Shown piece after piece: positions 15,306 through 24,422 of a DNA stretch of 64,000 nucleotides. Source of the DNA: CALREJ01 sp964533375. GTDB taxonomy: Bacteria > Patescibacteriota > Gracilibacteria > Peribacterales > Peribacteraceae. The stretch spans positions 868,001 through 932,000 of the forward strand of contig CAZHLW010000001.1 in assembly GCA_964533375.1 (NCBI GenBank), written 5' to 3'. The translations under genes were made by a program, and so were the position numbers. Each line of letters opens with the position of its first letter. The first letter of the stretch is position 1. The notes beneath the pieces were generated by a model. That model worked only from the letters and a program-made list of their open reading frames with translations, was not told the origin of the DNA and did not search any database.

Positions 15306-16871
15306 TTACTGATCCGACACCGCCGGCTCCACACTTGTCGTCGGCATATCCATCATCACCCCACCCTTCATAAACGGCATCGCCTCCGGGCGCTTGCTCA
15401 TTTCATCCATCATCTCCTGGCTAAGCGGCACGACTACCTGTGTGCGGTAGTACATGTTCGGGGTCGTATCCCCTTCCACGCGTTCCACCGGGAAGACCAG
15501 GGACGGAATCAGGAGTTCGTCGTTGCGCTGGTTCGTGTAGCGGTAGTACATGGCGTACGAGACAGTCGGCGTGCCAAGGACAACGGTGACTTTCTTCGTG
15601 TCTTCAGTTGTCGCACCTTCACGGGCGCTTGCTGCAGGATCAACGTAGTAGTTGTAGTTATCAATGCTCGTCAGGAATTTCTTGATCGCAGCTTCATCAG
15701 TCACACCTGCGTAATCGGACTTCAGATAGCTGTGGTCACCGATTCCATAGACGTTCATCACGCGCTCTTCTTTTACATTCACGCTGATGCTCAGTCCTGT
15801 CTTCAGACCGGACTGGTCGTACACGGCCTTGCCATCAATCAGCTGCGGGAAGATCACACGCTGCTGGTCGGGAACGTAGACGAGGGACTTATCAGTCGCG
15901 CGGTCATACTCGCGGCGCCACTGGTTATCCACTTCCGGTGTACCGTAGATAGAAAGGTCGATACCGTGGTCCTTCGCGAAGGCCTGTGCGATATCGATCA
16001 GTTTGTCGTCTGCAAGGACATCACCAATCTTCACCTGCTGCTGCTTCCAGCAAGCCTCGGTCTGGCAGCTTGACTGCGGCCACTTTTCGTAGTTCGCGTC
16101 GATGCTGATGCTGGAGTCCATCATGTTCACGTACATCCGGTAACCGTACTGGGACTGCTGCGCGAAGGACACGCTCTCGACATCCATGTTATTGAACGAT
16201 CCCATATTCACACCGCCAAGATTCAAACGGTCGGCAATGGTGGACATGGGGACAGAGAGACGCTTGAACTCGCGCTTGTAGACAGAAACGTTCGGCTGCA
16301 GATCTGCAAGAGAGCCGCTGTAGACATAGCTGTAGGTGACAGGATTCCACGGCATGATGCGCATATCCATATCGCCATACGGGGCAACTGCATTCGTAAC
16401 AGCAGCTTCACCGCCTCCACCGATACCCGGACCACCGCCACCGCTCTGCGGACGCATACTGCGTGCATCGGGGGAACCGAGAGGAATGTTGCCGGTTGCA
16501 ATCTCGCCAAGGTTTCCAAACGCATTCTTGCCGGTTGCCTCCACGCTATTGGTGAAGAGCGGAGCAGTGGGATCGAATGATTGCTGGTTTGTGAGGATAA
16601 CGGCAACGGGAATGAAGACGGCAGCTGTTGCCAGCCCGCCGAAGAGATACTTGAAGCGGTCCCACACAGAGCCGGTTGGCTCTGCATCGATGAGTGCTGC
16701 ATGACTTTGTAATTGCATGCGGAGTTTCTGGACGAAGGCATCGTCCGGTGCGGATGAGGGATCGTTGGCGAGTAATTCCTCAATAAGAGGAACAAGCTCT
16801 GCCTCGTGATCCTTCAGGCTGGGATCGATCTCATAGAGATCTGCCAGGAATTGTTTGATAGAAGCTTTCAT
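15306..16871 (-). CDS. Membrane anti-sigma factor-like protein
   Basis: A 521-residue protein with a cytoplasmic helical domain (1-70), one membrane helix (about 72-95, GGLATAAVFIPVAVIL), a Gly-rich linker (SGGGGPGIGGGG) and a large extracytoplasmic domain without recognised family. The overlap of its ATG with the ECF sigma stop (16868-16871) and the single-pass topology make it the cognate anti-sigma factor. No zinc-binding HxxxCxxC motif is seen, so it is not a ZAS-type protein. The outer domain probably senses envelope stress, but the signal is unknown. Confidence 0.7.
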   Translation of the reverse strand: MKASIKQFLADLYEIDPSLKDHEAELVPLIEELLANDPSSAPDDAFVQKLRMQLQSHAALIDAEPTGSVWDRFKYLFGGLATAAVFIPVAVILTNQQSFDPTAPLFTNSVEATGKNAFGNLGEIATGNIPLGSPDARSMRPQSGGGGPGIGGGGEAAVTNAVAPYGDMDMRIMPWNPVTYSYVYSGSLADLQPNVSVYKREFKRLSVPMSTIADRLNLGGVNMGSFNNMDVESVSFAQQSQYGYRMYVNMMDSSISIDANYEKWPQSSCQTEACWKQQQVKIGDVLADDKLIDIAQAFAKDHGIDLSIYGTPEVDNQWRREYDRATDKSLVYVPDQQRVIFPQLIDGKAVYDQSGLKTGLSISVNVKEERVMNVYGIGDHSYLKSDYAGVTDEAAIKKFLTSIDNYNYYVDPAASAREGATTEDTKKVTVVLGTPTVSYAMYYRYTNQRNDELLIPSLVFPVERVEGDTTPNMYYRTQVVVPLSQEMMDEMSKRPEAMPFMKGGVMMDMPTTSVEPAVSDQ

Positions 16872-17431
16872 AGGAAATGAGGGAATAAAACAAGAAGAGT
16901 AAGAGACGGAAGATGTGAGCGGAGTTCTTTCAGAGACCTGGAGAAAATGACTTTCGCATTGGTCTCCGTTTTTCCGGTGAGCATCGCAATCTCCTTGTAG
17001 GAGAGACCTTCCCAGATGCGCAGCATCACAATGTCCCGCTGGTCTTTCGTGAGGTGCGCAAGAGCTGCATGTACTTTTGCAGCGTCCATGCGTTTCTCGG
17101 TCCTGAGTTCTGTGATGTCGTCTGCCGGAAGATCCCAGACAGAATCGATATCCACAGTCGGACGGCTGGTGCGGTAGTGGTCAATAAGAGTATTGCGCGC
17201 AATGCGGTAGAGCCACGCACGCAGTTCTCCTTTGGTGGGACTGAAAGAGCGGATCGAATCCATGGCTTTCATGAAGGTCACGCTGGTCAGGTCTTCGGCA
17301 ATCTCGCGGACGAGAGTGCGCCGGTGCAAAAACCGGTAGACGGCATCGACATGCAGCGTATAGAGCTGGTCGAAGGCAGAGAGATTTCCTGCCTGGCATT
17401 CAGCAACAGCGGACAGTTCGGAAGATTCCAT
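16868..17431 (-). CDS. ECF-family RNA polymerase sigma factor
   Basis: A 187-residue extracytoplasmic-function sigma factor. Region 2 (FDQLYTLHVDAVYRFLHRR ... SFSPTKGELRAWLYRIARNTLIDHYR) and region 4 (LTKDQRDIVMLRIWEGLSYKEIAMLTG) are intact, with a short linker. It begins the operon with the anti-sigma gene, translationally coupled by ATGA. A candidate autoregulatory promoter lies at 17468-17493. The same motif stands before the envelope gene at 48938-49333, a likely target. Confidence 0.92.
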   Translation of the reverse strand: MESSELSAVAECQAGNLSAFDQLYTLHVDAVYRFLHRRTLVREIAEDLTSVTFMKAMDSIRSFSPTKGELRAWLYRIARNTLIDHYRTSRPTVDIDSVWDLPADDITELRTEKRMDAAKVHAALAHLTKDQRDIVMLRIWEGLSYKEIAMLTGKTETNAKVIFSRSLKELRSHLPSLTLLVLFPHFL

Positions 17432-17467
17432 GGAAGGAAAAGTAGCGGGTAGGTCCTACACAGTCTA

Positions 17468-17493
17468 TTACGCGGGATTCGAAAAAAGGTTAC
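17468..17493 (-). promoter_or_regulatory. Candidate ECF-dependent autoregulatory promoter
   Basis: On the minus strand GTAACC (17493-17488), 15 bases and CGTAA (17472-17468) give the AAC/CGT arrangement typical of ECF promoters. The base before GTAACC is T and TTTT follows, as at 49342-49367 with identical spacing. The leader to the ATG at 17431 would be roughly 30 bases. Another -10-like hexamer (TACTTT) seven bases before the ATG could serve the housekeeping sigma. Confidence 0.55.
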
Positions 17494-17537
17494 AAATGGA
17501 ATAGTGTTGCCAATCTTGCTTTTGACAAAAATAGAGT

Positions 17538-17852
17538 ATGAGTATTGAATCATTAACTATGCAGAAGCCAAGAATGTTTGAATTATCCCTTACGGGACCC
17601 AAAGACAGATCTCACGACAGTGTCATGGAGCTGATCCAAAAAGCTCATGTAAAAGTTGATAAAGCCTATAGAGAGCTTGGCGGAAGTACATTGGTGCTGC
17701 ATCAGGTACGTGTAGGGACACCACAAAGTATCGGTATTGATGTGGAGCATTGTTCTGCAACACGTGAGAGGGTGGGATTTATTCTGACATTTATTCCCAT
17801 GAATCAGGATGATGATCCTGCTATTGAGCAAAAGCTTTATGGAAGCCTTTAG
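17538..17852 (+). CDS. Hypothetical protein
   Basis: Up to 104 residues, unrecognised, with a mixed alpha/beta pattern and no membrane segment or signal. Start alternatives are the ATG at 17538 and an internal ATG at 17559 (MQKPRMFELS). TTGACA at 17522 lies too close upstream to settle which is used. It sits between the divergent ECF operon and the convergent kinase pair. The 17853-17972 gap that follows shows nothing recognisable. Confidence 0.5.
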   Translation: MSIESLTMQKPRMFELSLTGPKDRSHDSVMELIQKAHVKVDKAYRELGGSTLVLHQVRVGTPQSIGIDVEHCSATRERVGFILTFIPMNQDDDPAIEQKLYGSL

Positions 17853-17972
17853 AGAAATTGATATACTGAATACAAAAAATACTCAAGAACAAATAATATA
17901 CTCGGTAAAAACCTCTCTAATTAAACCTTATCCTTAACCCTTCGTTGCTCAGGGAAAGCCTTCTCCTCGACT

Positions 17973-19373
17973 TTACACCGGCAGTGTAAAACTCACCTTC
18001 GTCCCGCTGCCCTCAATACTCTCAATCCAGATCTTCCCGCCCGCACGCTCAATGATTCCTTTGGTGATGTAGAGCCCAAGTCCGTTGCCGTCCGGTTTAT
18101 GCAGCGGCGCGTTCGATGCGCGGCGGTATTTCTCGAACATATGATCCATATCCGCTTTCGGGATGCCGAAGCCGTGGTCTTCCACGGAGACAGTGACCTG
18201 CTTACGGGACGACACAACACGGATCACGATTTCCGAACCGTCGGGAGAATATTCCAAAGCATTTTGCAGAAGCTGACGGAGGACAAGAGCGATCATGTTG
18301 TGATCGAATGCGAGAGTCAGATCGCCGTTCATCAGAATCCTGATGGTCTGCCTGCGGTTATCCGCGCTGGACTTCCACTCCCCTACTGCATTGTCGAGCA
18401 GTGTGCGGAGGGACGACGCAACCGGCACGTAGTCCATGGTGTTCAGATCGACCTTTTCCGCCTGCTGCAGCGTATCGATGATGCTGTTTAAGCGTCCGAG
18501 TCCTTCATCCATACAGACAACATGGTCTGCAACCAGCGCTTTCAGTTCCGGACTATCGGTGTCGTCACGCAGCGTTTCAAGCGACCACTTCATAATAGTG
18601 AGCGGCTCCCCGATCTGGTGGAAGGTAAGCTTCAGCAGTCCCGAGCGTTCAGCATTCACTTTGTTCAGTACACTGATCTGCCTGCGTTCCCACAGAACAA
18701 TGATGGCACCGGCAATAAGGATGCCGGTCAGAATAACGAAGAGCAGTGCAATGGGCGTGAAGGCGCTTTGCGACAGCACGGCGTAGGTATCGGCTTTCAT
18801 GTCGATGCCAAGAACACCGGACACCGTCCCGTCTGCACGGCGGATAGGAGCGTAACCGGAAATGAGCGATCCCCACTGATCCTGCGTGATTTCGTTATCA
18901 CTCGTAGGATGATCAAACGCTTCGGCGAGTGCGGGAACATCGGTAATGTCATATGTATCCCCCGGGTTCGATGCTTCTTCCTCCGGATCCACTTTGTTAT
19001 TGCCGTTCACATCCAGCTCCTCTGCTGTTGCAAGCGAATCGGCATCGGCTATGAATGCGAGAGTATTCGGGTCATCGGTTTTGCGCATAATGTACGCAAA
19101 GCGGACATCGGGAAGAGTGCGCATGGACTTCAGTCTGTTTACAAGAGTGACAAACAGCGGCAATGCCCTGTCGTCGATGCTTTTGATTTCATCCAGACGG
19201 TCACCATTAATAAAGAGCGCTGCCGATGCAGCCGTTGTTTCCAGGCGCTGCTGCAACTGCTCCTGCATCATGTCCCTCGCACGCAAATAGAACGTGGAAC
19301 CCATGGCACCGAAACCAAGCGCAATCAGAATGGAGAGCGTAATAATGGGCCAGCGCTTCCAGAACATCTGCAT
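17973..19373 (-). CDS. Sensor histidine kinase with EF-hand-like sensor loop
   Basis: A 466-residue membrane kinase: membrane helix 1 (about 9-30), an outer sensor domain, membrane helix 2 (about 205-228), the phospho-acceptor helix FHQIGEPLTIMKWSLETL, and a HATPase domain with N box (LLQNALEYSPDG), G1 (VEDHGFGIPKADM) and G2 (GNGLGLYITKGI). The outer domain contains DVNGNNKVDPEE, an EF-hand-type loop with ligands at positions 1, 3, 5, 9 and 12, so extracellular calcium may be sensed or may stabilise the domain. Two bases follow the stop of the upstream paralogue. No response regulator gene is adjacent. Confidence 0.88.
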   Translation of the reverse strand: MQMFWKRWPIITLSILIALGFGAMGSTFYLRARDMMQEQLQQRLETTAASAALFINGDRLDEIKSIDDRALPLFVTLVNRLKSMRTLPDVRFAYIMRKTDDPNTLAFIADADSLATAEELDVNGNNKVDPEEEASNPGDTYDITDVPALAEAFDHPTSDNEITQDQWGSLISGYAPIRRADGTVSGVLGIDMKADTYAVLSQSAFTPIALLFVILTGILIAGAIIVLWERRQISVLNKVNAERSGLLKLTFHQIGEPLTIMKWSLETLRDDTDSPELKALVADHVVCMDEGLGRLNSIIDTLQQAEKVDLNTMDYVPVASSLRTLLDNAVGEWKSSADNRRQTIRILMNGDLTLAFDHNMIALVLRQLLQNALEYSPDGSEIVIRVVSSRKQVTVSVEDHGFGIPKADMDHMFEKYRRASNAPLHKPDGNGLGLYITKGIIERAGGKIWIESIEGSGTKVSFTLPV

Positions 19374-19375
19374 AC

Positions 19376-20782
19376 TCAGGCGGCGGGGAGAGTAATAGTG
19401 AATGTCGTTCCTTTGTTGAGCGTACTTTCAACCGCAATGCGGCCCTTCGCATTTTCGATAATATTGCGCGCGATGAAGAGTCCGAGTCCGTTGCCCACGG
19501 GCTTGTAGAGCATGGCTTTCGATCCGCGTGCGAACTGCTCGAAAATATGCGGCAGATCTTTGTCATCGATGCCGTAGCCCTGGTCCTCTACGGTGATGAT
19601 GACATGATGACGCACCTGCTCAGCGCGCAGCGTGATCGTCTTTTTTTCGGGAGAGTAATACGATGCGTTTTCAACCAGCTCCTGCAGCACGCCGCTAAAC
19701 ACTTTCGGATCGATACTGATGCTGAGCTTGGCAGGAATCGCAATGACGATTTTCTGCTTGCGGCGCTTGATGAGTGAAAGCGTGCTCTCCGGAATCATGC
19801 TGACAATCTTTTTGACAGAGACCCTGACAGCACGGTAATCCGCCTGTTTATTCTGCATATGAGACGCAGTCCGGAGTGAAGCGATAATGTGATCCATACG
19901 GCCAATTCCCTCTTCCAGCTGGTTGATGGCATCCTCATTTTTCTTCTTGTTCTGATCGCGCAAAATTTCCACCCACCAGCGGAAGGTGGCAAGAGGCACA
20001 CCCAGCTGATGCGTGGCAAGATCCATCAGCGCACCACGATCGGCATTCAGCTGCTGGAGCGACTCGAGTCTGCGCTGGCGGACAACGGCCACAACATAGG
20101 TAGCCATCAGCACACCGGCAAACGCAACAAGCAGCAGCGCGACCGGAGAGAAAATGCGCTGCGTGATTCGTGCAAAATCTTCCGCATCCATATCGAGCCC
20201 CAGTACGCCGGCCACAGTGCCGTTTGCGTCCAGGATGGGTGCGTAGCCGGAAATGAATGTTCCCCACTGATCGGTCGTGAAGTCTTCGTCCACCGCAGGT
20301 TCAGTAATTCCCTGCAGCGCCGGGACATCGCGGATGTCGTAGGGATCTCCCGGGTGGCCGGGCTCTTCGTCGGCATCCACAGTACCGTTTCTGTTTTCGT
20401 CGAGCTGTTCAGGCGTCTTTAGTCCGTCCGCATCCGCTACGAAATCCATGGTGAGCGGGTCACCCGTCGGTCGCATGATGTAGGCAAAACGGATGTTCGG
20501 AATATTTTTGCGGAGGATATCGAGCTCTGTTACAAGCGCGCGATACTGGGGCTTTGTAATATCGCTGTGGGTGCGGAGTGCTTTGATATGTGCAGGGTCG
20601 ATGTGCAGCGTCGCCAAAGCCGCAGTTGCGCGGAGGCGGTCTTTCAGTTCACCGGCCATAATGCTGCGGCCGTGCACAAAAAAGAACGCACCAAGCAACA
20701 CGACACAGCCGATCACTACCATCGGAAGGATGGCGTACCGGAGTGTGCCGGAAAGGCTGGGAACAGAGGCGTTGAAGCGCAC
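19376..20782 (-). CDS. Sensor histidine kinase, paralogue of its neighbour
   Basis: A 468-residue kinase with the same plan: two membrane helices, an outer domain (IRFAYIMRPTGDPLTMDFVADADG), the EF-hand-type loop DENRNGTVDADE, the acceptor helix THQLGVPLATFRWWVEIL and a complete HATPase domain (VEDQGYGIDDKDLPHIFEQF, GNGLGLFIARNI). It is clearly a tandem duplicate of the downstream kinase. The pair may heterodimerise or sense related signals. The partner regulator must be encoded elsewhere. The start at 20782 is 108 bases from the divergent alaS start. Confidence 0.88.
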   Translation of the reverse strand: MRFNASVPSLSGTLRYAILPMVVIGCVVLLGAFFFVHGRSIMAGELKDRLRATAALATLHIDPAHIKALRTHSDITKPQYRALVTELDILRKNIPNIRFAYIMRPTGDPLTMDFVADADGLKTPEQLDENRNGTVDADEEPGHPGDPYDIRDVPALQGITEPAVDEDFTTDQWGTFISGYAPILDANGTVAGVLGLDMDAEDFARITQRIFSPVALLLVAFAGVLMATYVVAVVRQRRLESLQQLNADRGALMDLATHQLGVPLATFRWWVEILRDQNKKKNEDAINQLEEGIGRMDHIIASLRTASHMQNKQADYRAVRVSVKKIVSMIPESTLSLIKRRKQKIVIAIPAKLSISIDPKVFSGVLQELVENASYYSPEKKTITLRAEQVRHHVIITVEDQGYGIDDKDLPHIFEQFARGSKAMLYKPVGNGLGLFIARNIIENAKGRIAVESTLNKGTTFTITLPAA

Positions 20783-20890
20783 AGTGAGCGAAGTGAATGT
20801 TTCCTCTTATTGTAGCAAAAAACTGGCAAAAAGGCGAGAGTCTAAACGAACTTCTCGCAGATGCCCAAAAGCCTGTACAATTTGCCTACT

Positions 20891-22750
20891 ATGAAACATC
20901 TCACTACCGACGAGCTCCGCCAGGCCTACCTCGACTTTTTCGCATCCAAAGGCCACGCAGTCATCCCCGGAGCCCCCCTTGTTCCCGAAAACGACCCGAC
21001 TGTCCTCTTTACGACAGCCGGTATGCACCCGCTGGTTCCGTATCTGATGGGCGAAAAGCACCCTGCCGGAAACAGACTGGTGGATGTCCAGCGCTGCGTG
21101 AGAACCGGTGATATTGATGAAGTGGGTGATAACTCGCACCTGACCCTCTTTGAAATGCTCGGCAACTGGTCCCTCGGGGATTACTTTAAAGAAGGTGCCA
21201 TTCAGATGAGCTTTGAATTCCTGACAAAAGTGCTGGAAATCCCGCTCGAAAAATTGGCAGTGACATGCTTCGAAGGTGATGATGTTGCCCCGCGTGACGA
21301 AGAATCCGCAGGCATCTGGGAAAAATGCGGCATGCCCCGCGAGCGCATCGGCTTTCTGCCGAAAGCAAAAAACTGGTGGGGACCGGCAGGAGTGACAGGC
21401 CCCTGCGGACCGGATACCGAAATGTTCTACTGGGTAGGCGACGGCGAACCGCGCGGCAACCCCGCAACGCACGACGCAGAATGGATGGAAATCTGGAACG
21501 ACGTCTTTATGCAGTACAACAAAGGTGATGATGGCAAGTTCACACCGCTGGCGAAGCAGAATGTGGATACGGGTATGGGACTCGAGCGTGTGGCTGCGGT
21601 CTTGCAGGGAGTGAGTAATGTGTATGACACGGATCGCATGAAACCGATTTGTGAAAAGGTTATGGGTTATGGGTTATCGGTTATGGGGGCGTCGGAAGTA
21701 AGGCATGTGCGCATCATTGTCGATCACTTGAAGGCAGCAACATTTATGATTGCCGACGGAGTGAAGCCGGGAAATGTGGACCAAGCCTACATTCTCCGCC
21801 GCATTATTCGCCGCGCGATTCGATCTGCAAGAACGTTGGGCATCGAAGCAAATGGCTCTCTCACGCCAACCATCGCCGAAGAAGTCATCAACCAGTATGG
21901 TCACATCTACGGGCACATCAAAGCGAAAGAAAAAGAGATTCGCGATACCCTCAGTCATGAAGAGCAGCAGTTCGGAAAAACGCTACAGGAAGGGCTGAAA
22001 CGGTTTTCGAATGTCATCGCATCACTCGAAGGAAAAGAAATTGATGGCACAACCGCGTTCCACTTGTACGACACCTACGGCTTCCCGTTTGAAGTGACGA
22101 AAGAAATGGCAGCCGAGCAGGGACTCACGGTTGATGAGAGCGGATTCAAAACTGCCTTCGAAGCACACCAGGCCCTCAGTCGTGCTGGCGCTGAACAGAA
22201 ATTCAAAGGAGGACTGGCAGATAATTCTGCAGAGACAACCAAGCTTCACACTGCAACGCACTTACTCAATGCCGCTCTGCATCGCGTCCTCGGCAATCAC
22301 ATCGGACAGAAAGGAAGCAACATCACTGCAGAAAGACTTCGCTTCGACTTCAACTATGACGGCAAGATGACGCCAGAGCAGATCGCTGAGGTGGAGCAGT
22401 TGGTGAATGATGCTATCAAAGCGGATCTTCCCGTTGGCTATCACCTCACGACGGTTGATGGTGCAAAAGCGGAGGGAGCGATTGGTGTGTTTGATGACCG
22501 GTATGGAAGTGAAGTGAAAGTCTATGTGATGGGCAAGCAGGACAGCAAAACCGCAGGATCTGGAAAAATTGGGGACGGCGATGTCTTCTCCAAAGAAATC
22601 TGCGGCGGCCCGCACGTGTCGCACACCGGAGTCATTGGCACCTTCAAGATCCAGAAAGAAGAAAGCTCCTCTGCAGGCGTCCGGCGCATTAAGGCTGTTG
22701 TGAGCGGCGGACCGGCGGATATTGAGGTGGCCACTGAAGCTAAGGTCTAG
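20891..22750 (+). CDS. alaS: Alanyl-tRNA synthetase, short form
   Basis: About 619 residues, against roughly 875 in E. coli. The catalytic domain begins MKHLTTDELRQAYLDFFASK with motif 2 and 3 blocks intact. The editing domain has HTATH (zinc HxxxH) and CGGPH (CxxxH), and ends with SSSAGVRRIKAV. The C-terminal oligomerisation and C-Ala regions are absent, which is the pattern of many CPR synthetases. The in-frame ATG at 20861 is rejected: TACAAT (20876-20881) lies nine bases before the ATG at 20891, where family homology starts. A GTTATGG-rich short repeat (about 21659-21690) encodes a local MGYGLSVMGA insertion. Confidence 0.95.
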   Translation: MKHLTTDELRQAYLDFFASKGHAVIPGAPLVPENDPTVLFTTAGMHPLVPYLMGEKHPAGNRLVDVQRCVRTGDIDEVGDNSHLTLFEMLGNWSLGDYFKEGAIQMSFEFLTKVLEIPLEKLAVTCFEGDDVAPRDEESAGIWEKCGMPRERIGFLPKAKNWWGPAGVTGPCGPDTEMFYWVGDGEPRGNPATHDAEWMEIWNDVFMQYNKGDDGKFTPLAKQNVDTGMGLERVAAVLQGVSNVYDTDRMKPICEKVMGYGLSVMGASEVRHVRIIVDHLKAATFMIADGVKPGNVDQAYILRRIIRRAIRSARTLGIEANGSLTPTIAEEVINQYGHIYGHIKAKEKEIRDTLSHEEQQFGKTLQEGLKRFSNVIASLEGKEIDGTTAFHLYDTYGFPFEVTKEMAAEQGLTVDESGFKTAFEAHQALSRAGAEQKFKGGLADNSAETTKLHTATHLLNAALHRVLGNHIGQKGSNITAERLRFDFNYDGKMTPEQIAEVEQLVNDAIKADLPVGYHLTTVDGAKAEGAIGVFDDRYGSEVKVYVMGKQDSKTAGSGKIGDGDVFSKEICGGPHVSHTGVIGTFKIQKEESSSAGVRRIKAVVSGGPADIEVATEAKV

Positions 22751-22844
22751 AATAAGGTTAAGGAAAAGATTATTTGGCTCTATAGAGCCAAATAATGCGG
22801 AGATTATGCTTGATAGTTTCAAGGCTGATTTTTATACTGGATGC

Positions 22845-23165
22845 ATGCTGACAGCAGTGACATTTACGGACGATCAGAAAGACAATATGCGGACTGTTGA
22901 GGCAGTCATGGAGCAAGTGCGACAGAATAATAATCACCGTCAGACGGTTTTGAATTTTTCACAAACGGTAACCCAGGGCAGAATTCGCATCTTATTCAGA
23001 ATGGGAGCACCTGCAGGAGAATACGGAGAGATTTCAGGAGATGATGCCACTCTGACTGAGCTTACATTCGATCTTCACAGAATTGTTCAGGTTCAGGAAG
23101 AGATCGTTGATCCTCTGCAGGAAACAATTGTCAACTATGACCTATCGCATGATTCCCATTCATAA
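22845..23165 (+). CDS. Hypothetical protein
   Basis: A 106-residue soluble protein, unrecognised. TATACT (22833-22838) six bases before the ATG fixes the start and gives MLTAVTFTDDQKDN. The core (RIRILFRMGAPAGEYGEISGDD) could be beta-rich. Directly after its stop, a different frame reads an acidic tail (PEDDPGDGDNDNDF, to 23236), so either a small frameshift has shortened the gene or the match is chance. Confidence 0.55.
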   Translation: MLTAVTFTDDQKDNMRTVEAVMEQVRQNNNHRQTVLNFSQTVTQGRIRILFRMGAPAGEYGEISGDDATLTELTFDLHRIVQVQEEIVDPLQETIVNYDLSHDSHS

Positions 23166-23273
23166 TTGATGAAAATACGAAACTACATCGCCCTGAAGAT
23201 GATCCGGGAGATGGAGATAACGACAACGATTTCTAAAATATGAGCAGAGCGATAGAAGGTGTACACTTTCTCC

Positions 23274-24422
23274 GTGCACCGCTTTCTTCCCCTTGCCGCT
23301 CTTTTCTTTCTAACACTCGCTCCCGTAGTTCATGCGGAGCAAATCGACATGTGGGATTTTACTGTGGGGCAGCATATGCCTGATGGTTCACAGGAATTGA
23401 GTGTGGTCGAACGCGTGCCGGAAGGACTACATGTGCAGACCTCCACAAACGGCTTCCTGATCTGGCAGACACCGCTCGTGCATCCGGTTGATGTCCTGAC
23501 GCTGAAAATACGCTCGGCGCATCAGGTGACTGCGGGATTCCTCTGGCATCCGAAAGAAGACAGGTTTATCCAGCTGCAGCGCGATTTCACCATTCCTCAA
23601 AGCAGCGAGTGGCACAACGCACACCTGACAACCAGCACTTGGCCCGACTGGAACTGGCAGACGGATGAAATCGGCATCGGCTTTCCGGCAGGGACGGATC
23701 TGGTGATAGAAAGCATGACCTGGAGGCGCTATTCGCTTGCGGAAAAACTGGCAACGGCCTGGCAGAGTTTTTGGACCTTCGACGACTTCCGCGTGTACTC
23801 CATCAATTTCCTCTGGGGCCCGCTCCTTGCCACCAATCCCATAGTGCTAGCCGATATGTACGATTACCTGCCGCCAACACCATGGTCAGTGACACGTATT
23901 TTCTATGCATTGATCGGTCTTTCAGCCCTTATTGGAGCTATTTTCTTTGCCTTCGACCGGCAGGGCGGGAAGCGGATTTTTCTTTTGCTGATTGCCTGTA
24001 CGACTGTTGCCTCCTGGCTGGTGTTTGATCTGCGTATGGGAGTTGAATTGATGGACTATGCATTTAATGACTACCAGACCTACGTACAACCTGCAGATGA
24101 AGATAAAACTTTCCGTACACATGGCAGTTTCTACACTGTTGCCCAAAAAATGCTGCCGACTATCCGACAGTATGACCGGTACGTCCTGCACATTGATAAC
24201 TCATCTCCGTTCTATGCAAATATGCGCTACATCACCTACCCGAGTCTGGCTCTCCGCCCGGATGAAAACACCGACGGCGTGAAGCTGCATGTCATGATTG
24301 AACGCAAAGATATCCGCGTGGTGGATGGCCGTCTGGTCGACAGGAATAACGAGGTGCTGAGCGGCAGTGGACAGATTCTGGAAACCATCGAACCCGGTTC
24401 CTTCCTCTTTACTACACCATGA
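23274..24422 (+). CDS. Exported membrane protein, unknown
   Basis: About 382 residues starting at GTG (VHRFLPLAALFFLTLAPVVHAEQ), which gives a clean signal peptide. TACACT (23262-23267) lies six bases before this GTG. An extracytoplasmic beta-rich domain (30-170) is followed by at least two membrane helices (about 200-260) and a second outer domain. No family recognised. Its last codons overlap the next gene (ATGA, 24419-24422), a polytopic protein, so the two probably act together in envelope or surface-polymer synthesis (inference). Confidence 0.65.
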   Translation: MHRFLPLAALFFLTLAPVVHAEQIDMWDFTVGQHMPDGSQELSVVERVPEGLHVQTSTNGFLIWQTPLVHPVDVLTLKIRSAHQVTAGFLWHPKEDRFIQLQRDFTIPQSSEWHNAHLTTSTWPDWNWQTDEIGIGFPAGTDLVIESMTWRRYSLAEKLATAWQSFWTFDDFRVYSINFLWGPLLATNPIVLADMYDYLPPTPWSVTRIFYALIGLSALIGAIFFAFDRQGGKRIFLLLIACTTVASWLVFDLRMGVELMDYAFNDYQTYVQPADEDKTFRTHGSFYTVAQKMLPTIRQYDRYVLHIDNSSPFYANMRYITYPSLALRPDENTDGVKLHVMIERKDIRVVDGRLVDRNNEVLSGSGQILETIEPGSFLFTTP

